NCBI RefSeq assembly: GCF_030272615.1
Contig: NC_081413.1
Span: 186,898,669 to 186,962,668, forward strand
Reading direction: 5' to 3'
Origin: Cryptomeria japonica
Lineage: Eukaryota; Streptophyta; Pinopsida; Cupressales; Cupressaceae
Length of the DNA: 64,000 nucleotides
Shown: piece after piece, positions 1 through 11,129 of the stretch
Position numbering within the stretch: position 1 is the stretch's first letter
Layout of the letters: every line of letters starts with the position of its first letter
Position numbers and translations under genes: made by a program
The notes under the pieces: generated by a model
What the model was told of the DNA's origin: nothing
The model's database searches: none
What the model saw: the letters and a program-made list of their open reading frames with translations, nothing else

Positions 1-39
1 CCCCCTCTCAGTATTAATAGGATCCTCATAGGATTAACA
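1..39 (+). repeat. Terminal fragment of a plus-oriented copia LTR
   Basis: The window opens inside a C-run followed by CTCTCAGTATTAATAGGATC and ends with AACA at 39. This is the reverse complement of the way the LTR of element A begins (1507 and 7724), so it is read as the 3' tip of a related LTR in the opposite orientation. PMD-like coding sequence starts directly after it, which suggests an element inserted in the PMD pseudogene; a possible target duplication would begin TAGAG at 40. The rest lies outside the window. Confidence 0.6.
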
Positions 40-1506
40 TAGAGACCACTGTAATACTCAACCCATCTCGACTACCATATGAGATCTCTAATGGTATCAC
101 TAGTCAAACCCTGGGTAGTAGTCTGTTGAATTGTCTGTGCAAGCTGCTCTGCCTACCCGTGCTACTCTATGTTTGTATCTCTTTCTCTAGTGAACGTGGC
201 AATCTGTCCCTGCAGTTGGACTATTTGTGCATGAGCCTGCACCAAGTATACCTGTAAGCCATACACCACATACTAAAGGGAAGCTATCTATGTCTACTAC
301 TGGTGAGGCAACACTACAATCTTTACCACTCGCAATCGAGATGGCTAGGGATACTACACTGGTGGCAAGTGTGATGCACTGACCTATACGTGAGCTGCTT
401 GGGGTAGCATCTTTGTCCTCCTCCACCTAACCAAGAGATGCGGATCCTCCTCCTCCTCCTCCAACTCATATTCAACTCCTCCCATCCCACCCATAACCTC
501 CTCACCCTCCTCCTCTGTCTCAGTCTCCTCAGAGGATCCCTCCTCCTCATCAGTCTCCTTAGACTTTGAACCCTCATCACCCCCGCATCCTGCTCCTCCT
601 ACTACGACCCCTAGCTATAATGGTCCTCCCCAACCTAGATCCTGTCTCCACCCACCCACTCTCCCTCACACCCCTCATCCTGCATCTCCTCCATCTCCAC
701 CATCCTCACCTCCTCCATCTCTTCCTGGGCCAATTTGTCCTCTCACTCCACCCACCCCTCCACCTCTCTTGCCTCGACCTCTACCCTAGCCTCACCTACC
801 ACCTCTCCATCCTCTAGGTCCTCCCTGATCATCATTATCATCTATCTCCTCAAGAGCCGATACTAGCTCCCATAGTCCTATGAATCATGGAAAAGGATGC
901 TCCACAAAATACTGGGCATAATGAGTTGTCATCCCTGAATCCGTCACCCCTAGTTGCATGTCCCACCATACATAAGGAAGAACCTAGAACTTGGCCCATG
1001 CTATATCAAAGTCCAAAGGGGGACCCCAATCTTCCCTCTCCTTATGCATTTGGGCATATATAGCCGAACCCTGAGGCATCCCCTAGGTATGACTAAATTA
1101 TCGGTACACATGAGTCAAGATGAATCTCTCAACAATATAGGGGGTCCTCCCTATCAAATATCTGCTCTGAAATAGGAAAAGGATCTCTGTCGCATCCTCT
1201 ATCGATGCCTCACAATCTGTGTAAGGTCACCAGACCACTGAGTCCATGTCATCTATGACCTGTCTCTAGTAATCCAACTTCTTGACCATGGGCTGGGAAG
1301 CTATCTGTTGATACATAAATAGATAGGGTAGCCTGATTGGTTGTGATCTCTCTACTACTAGGTGAGACACTGCTATGTGCTCCCAGGCCCAAATCTGCAA
1401 CAGTGTGACCCCCGCTACTAAGTTGACACCCTCATCATATACAACTTGGTGTAGCTCATGGTAATTGGGCCAACACATAGATCCCCCACACATATCATGT
1501 TCGGTG
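40..1506 (-). pseudogene. Plant mobile domain (PMD) protein, C-terminal part, broken
   Basis: On the minus strand, 1493-1266 encodes VTLLQIWAWEHIAV followed by a conserved Pro/Arg-containing stretch. This is typical of the plant mobile domain (aminotransferase-like / MAIN-like) family, which occurs both in host genes and in mobile elements. Reading on (about 1260-1080) gives DDMDSVVW, then a spaced PY, then ERFILTRVYRQF, matching the family's later blocks. The tail (about 830-60) is acidic, from a (CTC/TCC)-rich stretch at 426-560, then Gln-rich (QIVQLQGQIATF near 225). In-frame stops and a frameshift near 1455 break it. The upstream part continues at 9055-9360, beyond element A. Confidence 0.75.
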
Positions 1507-3613
1507 TGTTATTATGAGGATCTAGTTATTACTGAGAGGGGGGGGGGTGTAGAATCAGTAATAAAACAAATCAGCAACACTTCACAAAAATGTACCAGTA
1601 ACAACTCAAACAATCTTCTAAGCTGATTTAAAAAACCATCCTCTAAAGTATTCATCAACATGCAAATAAAGTAAAGATATCAAATGCACAAATCAACAAT
1701 GCATCCACCACATGAACACATAGATTTTTGATGTGGAAACCCAACTAGGAAAACCACGGTGGGAATTAGCACCCACAATATGTATTTATACTCTTTTGGA
1801 ATGCACCCGTTTAAAGGCCTAGCTTGGTAAAGAGCAGACCTTGTTAGGAGTCAGATTTTTCCTTAGGCCTATTAGTAGCTCTACCCTATTAAGAGTAACC
1901 TTGCTAGAGGATTTCCAACTGAAGTTAATGAGCCACCTGGTGAAGGGATTTACAATATCATACCTTTTAGGATCTACCCAGTTAAGGGATTTCAAACTGT
2001 TGTAACAGGGCAAATGATCTGATTACAACACTTCCTTGCTTGCTAGTACAGATCCTTTTCAACACAACACAGCTACACACATGCAAACACTTCAACTGGT
2101 TCAATAATACCTTCTTCTCAAACCACTATCATAAAATATCTTCTCCAACTAGCCCTAAATACACTTTTTAGTTAGGGTGGCTACAAACCCTAATTACATC
2201 AACAAGATACAATGAATTTACATTTATCATGGAAAAACACTCTGCCAAATTACATTACAGACCATTACAACAAATTTATAGATGATTTCTGTCATTGAAT
2301 GATCACCGCACATCGATTTGATAAGCAATCAAACCCTTGTATCATTCTTCTAAGTACTTTGTTGTTTCCCAAGAAATCCGATCCTTGTATGTGCTCAAAT
2401 ACCATCTTATCATTACACACGGATTATGACATGTCATCACTAAGTTATGATCATGATAAGATCCACCTCCAAACCTTAAATCATTACCGGTTAAAGATCT
2501 GATACCGATATTCATTCTTCTTCACAGAGTTCATAACAGTCAATTATAAATGTGCTTTCCGATTCACCAAACTTGATGTGATTTCAATCATAGACTCATA
2601 CCAATGTTATGAACATATATTCTGAACCATAACAATCAATTCTAACCATAATGCATGATTCAACTTCTCCTTCTGATTCAAGAGCATCTTCGTTCGATGA
2701 GCAATCTTGCATCAACCAAAAAATATTTCCTTTCAGTTTTGTTCTTGTTTAGTTCTTTGTGCACTTTTCTGTATTCTTACCGGTATGTACTGGTAGTTGC
2801 TTGTTCTTCATGGAAGATCTTATTTTTGGTTTCCAAATGGTTTCATGTGCTTGATTCTATATTTTTAGTTCATTTGGGTTCTCTTTCGGTCATTTATCGC
2901 TTTCGGTTGACTATTTCTGGGTTTCGGGACAGTTCTTATGCTTATCGATTGGTTTTCCTTCATTACCAGCGTGATTCTTGGCATGTGGATCCATCTTGGG
3001 TCTTGTTCGATTTTTTTTGGCCTATGGCCAACCTTCCTGCTGAACCGCATCACTTGGTTGTTATTGTTTGGAAAGATTTATCTAATTCTTAGGGCCGACC
3101 TAATTACACATTTCATTTTCCTGCATTGGTGAATGTTATCTTATGAGGCCAACCTAGATCTGTTCTGGCGGGTATAAATTTGATGTTAGGTAATCATTTG
3201 TAGGGGCAGAGGAAGTAGAACTGAGAACAAGGTTTGAGATTTGCATATTGTGATTCAGTTGATTCTTAGAGTCTCGGTTGGATTGTATCTGGCTTGAAGC
3301 CTGCATGTAATCGGTTAATTACCAGATGTTTTTTGATGATAATACGATGATTCCCTAAAGTTCTAAGGCTTTATTATAATATATTTATGTGAATTTGTTA
3401 CGTTTTCTTTCTACTTCCACTATGTCTCTCTTGCTGCATAAGCTAGTTGACTCTTTTGAGGGTTTTTGCCGGTTATGGTTGCATCACCTTATCTCCTCCG
3501 CTAGTTTTGCATCTGGTCAAACTAGTTGACATCAATGACAACATATATATGATCATATCAACTTTACCAGTCATCTTCTCTTTTCATCATCATCTCCATC
3601 ATTTATGCCAACA
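1507..3613 (-). repeat. 3' LTR of element A (long form)
   Basis: Starts TGTTATTATGAGG and ends GCCAACA next to the purine tract. At about 2107 bp it is roughly 780 bp longer than its partner at 7724-9054. The extra segment lies about 2672-3478 and contains an open frame of 145 codons (2655-3092) with no recognisable protein. The conserved block TTTTTGATGTGG ... AAAACCACGGTGGG lies at 1725-1763. Confidence 0.85.
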
Positions 3614-3910
3614 ATCTCCCCCTTCGGTATTGATGGAAACACCAAAAGCTCACCATGCAAAACTGGAACTCTAACTGTTATGACTAAAGTATTGTTTTGT
3701 TCTTCTCCCTTCATCAGTTCTTCTCTTTTTGCTCTTCATTGTTCTTCTCCCCCTTTGACAACAATGCCAAAGGTGCAAAGTGTCAAATTCATCTTCTATT
3801 GCTATTGTTTTCTTCATTTCTACTGCTCCCCTTGAGGAGTAGCCCTTTTCTCACCAATCCACAGTGAAAGATCTTCAATTAGTTCAATTGATTGATGCTT
3901 CAACAACATC
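3614..3910 (-). other. 3' non-coding region of A with three purine-tract motifs
   Basis: On the minus strand the 3' end carries three G-run purine motifs: near 3836-3826 (CTCCTCAAGGGGAG), near 3755-3745 (AAAGGGGGAGAA) and the LTR-adjacent one at 3627-3614 (CCGAAGGGGGAGAT). The last is the true plus-strand primer because it abuts the LTR. The same three-motif layout occurs in B, C, G and H. Confidence 0.75.
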
Positions 3911-6900
3911 TTAGTTGACCTTCTATAGGGGTATAAGCCCTAGCTTGCTTATGAGATAATAAAAGGTTGCTTTAGGCAATGTCTTAGTGAAGATGTCAGC
4001 CAACTGCTCCTTGCTTGACACATGATCCATCCTGAATTTCTTTTCCTGTACTCTTTCTTTCAGATAATGACACTTCAGTTCAATATGCTTTGTTCTATCA
4101 TGCAATACAAGATTATTTGAAATTTTTATTGCACTTGTATTATCACAATATATGACCACTGGTTCTATCATATTCTCCTTGAATCCTTCTAATACATGTC
4201 TCATCCATATTGCTTGAGTACAATTCATAGATGTATCCACATACTCTGCTTCTACTGTAGACTAAGAAATACAACTTTGTTTCTTACTAGTCCAGAATAC
4301 CAGTCTTCCTCCTAGAAAGAATGCACCACTGGTTGTGCTCTTTTGGTCATCTACATTACCTGCCCAAACATGATTTGTTTACACCTTCAAAGAGAAGTTT
4401 CCTTTGTATGGATACCATAATCCATAATCAATAGTTCCTCTAAGATACCTAAAAATTCTCTTCAATGCCACCATATGAGTCTCTTTAGGACTTTTCTAAT
4501 ATCTAGCCACTATACCAACTGCATGAGCAATGCTTGATCTACTATGAACAACATAGTGTAGTTTACCAATCATTGATCTATACTTTGTTTCATCCACTGG
4601 ATCTGTATCATCTTCCTTGGATAATCTACAACCAGTAACCATAGGGGTTCCAACTGGTTTAGAGTCTTCCATTCCAAAGGTTTTAATTACCTCCTTCACA
4701 TATTTGGTCTGGTTGATAAAGATTCCTCCTTTCATCTGTTGGACCTACAAACCAATGAAAAATTTGATTTCACCTATCAAAGACATTTCAAATTCCTTTT
4801 TCAATAACTTCTATAATCAATAACTTGTTTCCTTCTATCTTCAAGTAAATGTTGTTGTCCTCACTAGTTCTTTGAAATCCAATCTTTATTAGGTGTGAAT
4901 GAAGTCTGTCATACCATGCCCTTGGAGATTTCTTTAACCCATATAAAGATTTATGAAGTTTGCACAACATGTCCTTGTCTTCGATCAATGCAAACCCATC
5001 CAGTTGTTCAATGTAAACCTATTCTTCTAGAATTCTATTAAAAAATATAGTCTTGACATCCATTTGGTATACCTTGAATCCTTTGAATGTAGAAAATGAA
5101 ATTAGCAGTCTTACTCCTTCAATTCTAGCAACCGGTGCAAAGGTTTCTCCATAATCCTCACCTTCTTATTGTGCATATCCTTTGCAAACTAGTCTAGCCT
5201 TGTTCCTAACCACTTCACCATCTTCATTCAATTTGTTCCTGAACACCCGCTTAGTAGCAATCACATTTTTATTAGCTGGTCTGGGGACAAGTGACCAAAT
5301 GTTGTTCTTCTCTATTTGATCAAGCTCCTCCTTCATAGTCTTTATCCAATCATCATCCTTGAGAGCTTCCCTCACTGTCTTAGGCAGACAAGCACTTTCT
5401 CTAATCTTTCTTCTTGTTTCTTCTTCTTCTTCTTCTTCTTCTTCTTCTTCCAACCTTACATATCTAGGTATAACCAGTTCCGATGTAGAAGCTGCTTCTT
5501 CTTCTTCTTCTTCTTCTTCTAACCAAGGAAAGTTCCTTCATCACTTTTAGGATCAAACTTTTTGGTATACTCATCTCTCTTTATGTAACACCTACTACCA
5601 AAGACTTTGACATGACTAACATTAGGAGTATGACCATACCATAATTCATAGGGAGTTTTGTCACTACCTTTCTTGACCAATATCCAGTTCATTGTGTATA
5701 TTGCAGTGTTGATTGCTTCTCTCCAAAAAAATTTAGGTACATATCCTTGTATGAACATTGTTCTTGCTGCTTCAACTATGGTCTGGTTCCTCCTTTCCGC
5801 AATCCCATTCTACTATGGTGTCCTTGGTGCAAATAGTTATCTCTTGATTCCATTCTCATCATAGTATTTCACAAATTCAGTTGATGTGAATTCTCCACCT
5901 CGGTCAAATCTCGGACACTTTAGGTTCTTACCAATTTCTTTCTCCACTAAGGATTTGAATGCCTTAAACTTGCTGAAAGTATCAGACTTATCCTTCAAAA
6001 ATGTAACCCACATCATTGAATAATCATCAGTAAATATCATGAAATATATATCACCTTGAAAACTCCTAGTCCTCATAAGACTACATAAATGAGTGTGCAC
6101 CAAATCTAAAATATTTTCAGAAGAAAATGATTTGCTTTTGAAAGAGGAAGTAGTCATCTTACCCAACTAACACTCCTTACAAATCACATTGTCTAGTTTG
6201 ACTAGTTGTGGCATACCTCTAACCATACTTGACTTGCTGACCTTGACCAAATTATCAAAATTTACATGACAAAATAATCTATGCCATAGCCAACTGTCCT
6301 CAACTTTTGCAACCAAACAAATGTTAACATTTAGTGTTCAGATAAAATAAGTTACCTTTTGTCTATTTACAGGTAGCAATCAGTTCTCCTTTGCTTCCTA
6401 AAATCTTACACACTCCATTTATTGAACTCAAGATGACAACCTTTATCATTTAGCTGACCAACACCCAACAAGTTATACTTCAATCCTTCAAACCCAATAC
6501 ACATCATCAACATTAATTTTTCCATTTAAGGAAATTGAGCCTTTACCTTTTACCATGCATGGAGTATTGTTGCCAAATCTCACTACTCCACCATCAAATT
6601 CTTCAAGTGAGATGAACTTGTTCTTGTCACTAGTCATATGGTGTGAGCAACCACTATCAATGACCCACTCATCACTGTTGTCAATATGGGACACTAAAGC
6701 TTTCTTGTTAGAGAGATCTTCCTTAACTGCTACAATTTTTTTCCCTCATTATCTTCATCCTCTGATTCGTCATCGGTAACACCTTCATCTACTGCAACAT
6801 AACATTGTTTCTTACCTTTTCCCTTAAAATTTTTGAACTTAAGAGGAAGCACTTAAGAGGAAGCTTTCCTTTGTACTTACCGGTGCCTCTAGGAAGTTTC

Positions 6901-7659
6901 TTTGCCAATAAAGCCTCAATTTCTATCAAGTTATGTTCATCATCCTCTTCTTTATTACCACCGCCATGATGACTTGACCTATATTCATGGTTATGATAGA
7001 CATCCTTTCCTTTTCTTATGGGTGCATTAGATACTGATGCTTTGAAACCAGATTCTACTTTAGGTACAATATTGTCAAAGCTATTCAATTCAAAAGCAGT
7101 AAGATTGCCTATCAATGAATCAAATGCAAATTTATCTTTGTTGACTGATCTCAATTCTTGGATAATAGATACTCTAATAGCATAAGTAGGCAGTAAAATT
7201 TTACTATGGTTCCACCTACACCTTCTACTATGGTTCCACCAACACTTTTGATTCCTCCAACTACTTCTTTTATTCTTTGTCCATATTGGGTGATGTTCTC
7301 ACCTTCCATCATCCTCATGTCATCAAACTTGCCTCTTAGGCTTTCTTCTTTAGCTTTTTGCACATGCTCATCTCCACCATAAATCAACTTCAATTTTTCT
7401 CAAACTTCATAAACAGTTTCTATACGTTGAACATAAATATACTCATAATCAAAAAGAGTACTTACAATGGCTTCCAATGCTTGAACATTCTCCTATTCTT
7501 CTTGAGCTAATCTACAGTCAGAGTACCTATAGGAGGTGTGTACTGATTAACCACATGCTGCCAAAACTATGGCCCCATAACTTTGATGTAGATCTTCATT
7601 CTGTCGCTCCAAATTATGTAGTTATCCTTTGTGAACTTAGGACCCTCCTTCTTCATCAT
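3911..7659 (-). pseudogene. Gag-pol polyprotein of copia element A, decayed
   Basis: It starts at ATG 7659 (MMKKEGPKFTKDNY, then IWSDRMKIYI). Gag runs to about 6790. The zinc knuckle is lost: a 15-bp direct duplication at 6838-6868 is followed by out-of-place sequence. Protease motif VIDSGCSHHM lies about 6650-6620. Integrase core lies about 6160-5530: TDDYS, then RGGEFTS with the preceding Ser changed to Phe, then a stop inside the P-Q-Q-N-G region. A poly-Glu linker precedes RT (DDDWIKTMKEELDQIEKN, about 5350). RT continues LYGLKKSPRAWYDRL (about 4940), but the F/Y-V-D-D segment is deleted near 4800. RNase H ends with KEQLADIFTKTLP (about 3990). Confidence 0.88.
5417..5520. repeat. Two (TTC/TCT)n microsatellites coding poly-Glu
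   Basis: Trinucleotide runs at about 5417-5452 and 5489-5520 flank a short unique segment. On the minus strand they encode poly-glutamate in the linker between integrase and reverse transcriptase of element A. The corresponding linker in B and H is only mildly acidic, so this is probably replication-slippage expansion. Confidence 0.9.
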
Positions 7660-7709
7660 CTTGGATCTTTATCTCAAATGGTTAAGCTTTTGCATAAAGA
7701 GGACCTAGA

Positions 7710-7721
7710 GCTCTGATACCA
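7710..7721 (-). other. Primer binding site of element A (initiator Met tRNA)
   Basis: The minus strand reads TGGTATCAGAGC two bases inside the 5' LTR. This complements the 3' end of plant initiator tRNA-Met, the usual copia primer. Confidence 0.92.
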
Positions 7722-7723
7722 AT

Positions 7724-9054
7724 TGTTATTATGAGGATCAAGTTATTACTGAGAGGGGGGGTGAATCAGTAATAAAAAAAATCATAAACACTTCACAAAA
7801 CTGTACCAGTAACAACTCAAACAATCTTTAAAGCTGATTTAACAAACCATCCACTTAAGTGTTCATCAACATTCAAACAAAGTAAATATATCAAATTCTC
7901 AAATCAACAATGCATCCACCACATAAACACAAAGATTTTTGACGTGGAAACCCAACTGGGAAAACCACGGTGGGAATTAGCACCCACAATATATATTTGC
8001 ACTCTTTTGGAATGTACCCGGTTAAAGACCTATCCTGGTTAAGAGCTTACAATATGCTTGGTTAAGAGCAGACTCTATTAGGAGTCACCTAGTCAAGGGA
8101 TTTTTCCTCAGCCCTATTAGGAGCTCTACCTTGTTAAGAGTATCCATGTTAGAGGATTTCCAACTCAAGTTAATGAACCACCCGGTGAAGGGATTTACAA
8201 TATTAGACCTTTTAGAATCTACCCGGTTAAGGGATTTCAAACTGATGTAACTGTTAGGGAACAACTAGGCAAAAGATCTGATTACAACACGTCCTTACTT
8301 TCTAGTACAAATCATTTTCAACACAACTCTGCTACACACATGCAGACACTTCAAACTAGTTCAACAATAACTTCTTCTCAAACCACTGACACAAAATATC
8401 TTCTCCAACTAGCCCTAAATACACTTTTCAGTTAGGGTGGCTACAAACCCTAATTACATCAACAAAATATAATGAATTTACATTTAGCGTTGCAAAAAAC
8501 TCCGCCAAAATACATTATAGATCATTACAATAAATTTCTAGATGATTTCCATCGTTGAATGATTATCGCACATCAATTTGATAAGAAATCAAACCCTTGT
8601 ATCATTCTTCTAAGCACTTTGCTATTTCTTAAGAAATTCAATCCTTGTACATGCTCAAATGCCATCTTATCATTACACATGGATTATGACATGTCATCAC
8701 TAAGTTATGATCATTATAATATCCATCGCCAAACCTTAAATCATTACCGGTTAAAGATCTAATACCAATATTCATTCTTCTTCACAGAGTTCATAACAGT
8801 CAATTATAAATGTGCTTTTGGTTCACCAAACTTGATGCGATTTCAATCATAGACTCATGCCGATGTTATGAACATATATTCTGAACCGTAATAATCAATT
8901 CTAACCGCAATGCATGATTCAACATCTCCTTCTCTCCTTAGCTATTTTTGCATTTGGTCAACCTATTTGACATCAATGGAAACATATACATGATCATATC
9001 AACTTAACCAGTCATCTTCCCATTTCATCATCATATCCATCAGTTATGCCAACA
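7724..9054 (-). repeat. 5' LTR of element A (short form)
   Basis: Runs from TGTTATTATGAGGATC to TGCCAACA, about 1331 bp. It matches the 3' LTR except that about 0.8 kb is absent near 8935. The breakpoint lies between similar short sequences (CTCCTTCT and CTTATCTCCT), which suggests a microhomology deletion here rather than an insertion in the partner. The conserved GTGGAAACCC / AAAACCACGGTGGG block is at 7936-7974. Confidence 0.85.
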
Positions 9055-9360
9055 CGCTATCTTACCAGTTTTTAGAGTATCCACCCCCATCCAACTGAGA
9101 ACCCATGGAATCTCCTATTTGGACAAAGGAAGCCACCAATTAGACTTACTAGTATAGACAGAAGTGGAGCATATTGATCCACCATGTCCTAACATGCAAA
9201 TGAATAACCACCAAGGTATGGATCAGAAAACACCTCCCACAATGCATTAGTCCCACCCTTCTCCTCCACATCATGTTCTACCAACTCTTCGGTGATCGGG
9301 ATTCACAATATCGTGTACACATCCTTGAGTGTCACCATGATCTCTCCAGTTAGTAGATGG
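9055..9360 (-). pseudogene. PMD protein, middle part, broken
   Basis: From 9360 downward the minus strand reads LLTGEIMVTLKDVYTIL, a hallmark PMD block (family pattern: G-E-x-T-V-T-L-x-D-V). It continues past ALWEVFSDPYLGGYSF and ends near 9060 with GFSVGWGWIL. In-frame TAG stops are present. The piece lies exactly between elements A and B. It joins the N-terminal piece at 16375 and the C-terminal piece at 1506 once A and B are removed. Confidence 0.78.
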
Positions 9361-10781
9361 TGATGATATGATGAATCAATAAGGATCCGAACAAATACTG
9401 AGAAGGGGGGGTGAATTAGTAGATAGAAAACAAACTAAACTTTCACTAAACTCAAACCCAACTCATAAATCAATCACTGAACTAACCAGTTCAACACTGT
9501 ACTATAAACTGTAACTGCATTGTCAAGTTTACTGGTTGACTGGAATACCAATATAATAGTATAACAGATTTGAAACTCTCAAACCATTTAATCAAAACAT
9601 TAAACCACTTTACTAACATTAGTAATAGCACATTTTAGATCACTTCCGATCATCTTAACATATCTAAGTGGCTTTACCAGTAAAAAAAATTAACCATATC
9701 AAAATATAACCACAAAAACCATTCACCACTTGACACAATGATTTTTGATGTGGAAACCCATATGGGAAAAATGGCAGTGGGGATGAATACTCACAAGTAT
9801 TTTGAACTCTTTTGAAGTTTTCCCTATTAGGAGCCAAGCCTTGTTAGAAGCTTTACAAAAATGTCCTATTAGGAACATATCCGGTTAAGGACCACCCAGT
9901 TAAGGGATTGACTACAATACCCTGTTAAAGGCAATACCCTCTTAGGAGTAACCTCAATAGAGGATTTCAAATCCAAGCTAATGGATCACCTGGTTAGAGG
10001 ATTTAGAAAACACCAAGCCTATTAAAGCTTACCTGGTTTAGGGATTTAACTATTATAGTTGTTAGAGAACAATAGGGTCTTTGCTGATCTGGTAATAGCA
10101 CTACTCTACTTGATTAGATCCTTTTTATGCTCCTATTTGCCTTCACACATTTTGTAGATACTCCTTCTAGTTTGGCAATCAATCACACTGACACTTAACC
10201 AAAATTGCCAACACTCCTACAAAACAACTCATCGACCTTATAAGCAAAACAATAGGTCGATAACACATCACAAAACCTAAGATCTCATAGAGATTACAAA
10301 TAAATCGGTTCAAAAATGACCATTGAATTACATAGCAATCATCTGCACATTATTGTAGACAACCTCGACCATTCCTGGATCACCGCACATAGGATCCTGT
10401 AACTCATCATGCGGTTTCCACTTCATGCTATGCACTTGCTCATTCCTAAGATAAAACGGTTATCTCTACATGCCCAAACCACTTTGAAACTCATCAAGTG
10501 CATCATACATACGTGGCATAATCATCTCTGATCACCATTCGATCATAGATCAACACAACCGATTCACTAAGCTCCATAGGTTAGGGTTCGACTTATCAAC
10601 ATGTTAGGGTTATCAGTTGATCTCACTACCTCAATAGTAATACCAGTTTCCTTCACTTGCTCAACTACTGGGTGCATTACTGCATCACTATCGGTTGCAA
10701 TACAACTCCATTACCGGTTATAATTGACATCAATAACAACACTTATACTTCATTAATGCAATATTCATGCAAATGCCAACA
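9361..10781 (-). repeat. 3' LTR of element B
   Basis: About 1421 bp, TGATGATATG to CCAACA, next to the purine tract. It contains the conserved GTGG..CCC / GGG block at 9742-9783, here decayed to AATGGCAGTGGGG. It also carries quasi-repeats of the type CCTATTAGGAG and CCGGTTAAGG (9820-10060). Confidence 0.9.
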
Positions 10782-11129
10782 ATCTCCCCCTTTGTCATTA
10801 ATGGCAATACAAATATCAATACCCTTTGATTGTGATGATTGAGAGTAATGCACATACACAGGTATAGGAATCCTAGTTTACATTTTTCATTTACTCTCCT
10901 TCAACTGAATCTCCATGTCTTCAGCTGGTAACTGGCTATAGTTTTACTCCCTATCAATCATACAGTTCTTCTCCCCCTTTGACAACAATGCCAAAGTGAA
11001 AGTAAAACATACAGTGTCATACTTCACTGTTCTGCAACTAGCTGCTCCCCTAGTGGAGTAGCTCGAATCTACACCAATCTTGCTTCAAGATCTTCAATAA
11101 GATCTGGGACTGATGTCTTCCACTGTGAC
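10782..11129 (-). other. 3' non-coding region of B with three purine-tract motifs
   Basis: On the minus strand, purine motifs occur near 11058-11044 (CCACTAGGGGAGC), 10982-10971 (AAAGGGGGAGAA) and 10795-10782 (ACAAAGGGGGAGAT). The last abuts the LTR and is the primer for plus-strand synthesis. No open frame of note lies between pol and the LTR. Confidence 0.75.

Larger units (their letters stand above)
1507..9054 (-). mobile_element. Ty1/copia element A, complete but dead, minus strand
   Basis: LTRs at 1507-3613 and 7724-9054 both run from TGTTATTATGAGGATC to TGCCAACA. The primer binding site is at 7710-7721 and the purine tract at 3614-3627. The internal region (about 4.1 kb) encodes gag, protease, integrase, reverse transcriptase and RNase H in copia order on the minus strand. 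It interrupts the PMD pseudogene. The flanks are CGGTG (left) and CGCTA (right), three of five bases matching, as expected for an aged target duplication. Many stops, frameshifts and lost active-site segments make it inactive. Confidence 0.88.

Noticed and set aside
2655-3092. 145-codon open frame in LTR A as a possible captured gene
   Set aside because: Hydrophobic low-information sequence within an LTR, no motif, and an overlapping opposite-strand frame is also open. Kept only as an LTR length difference.
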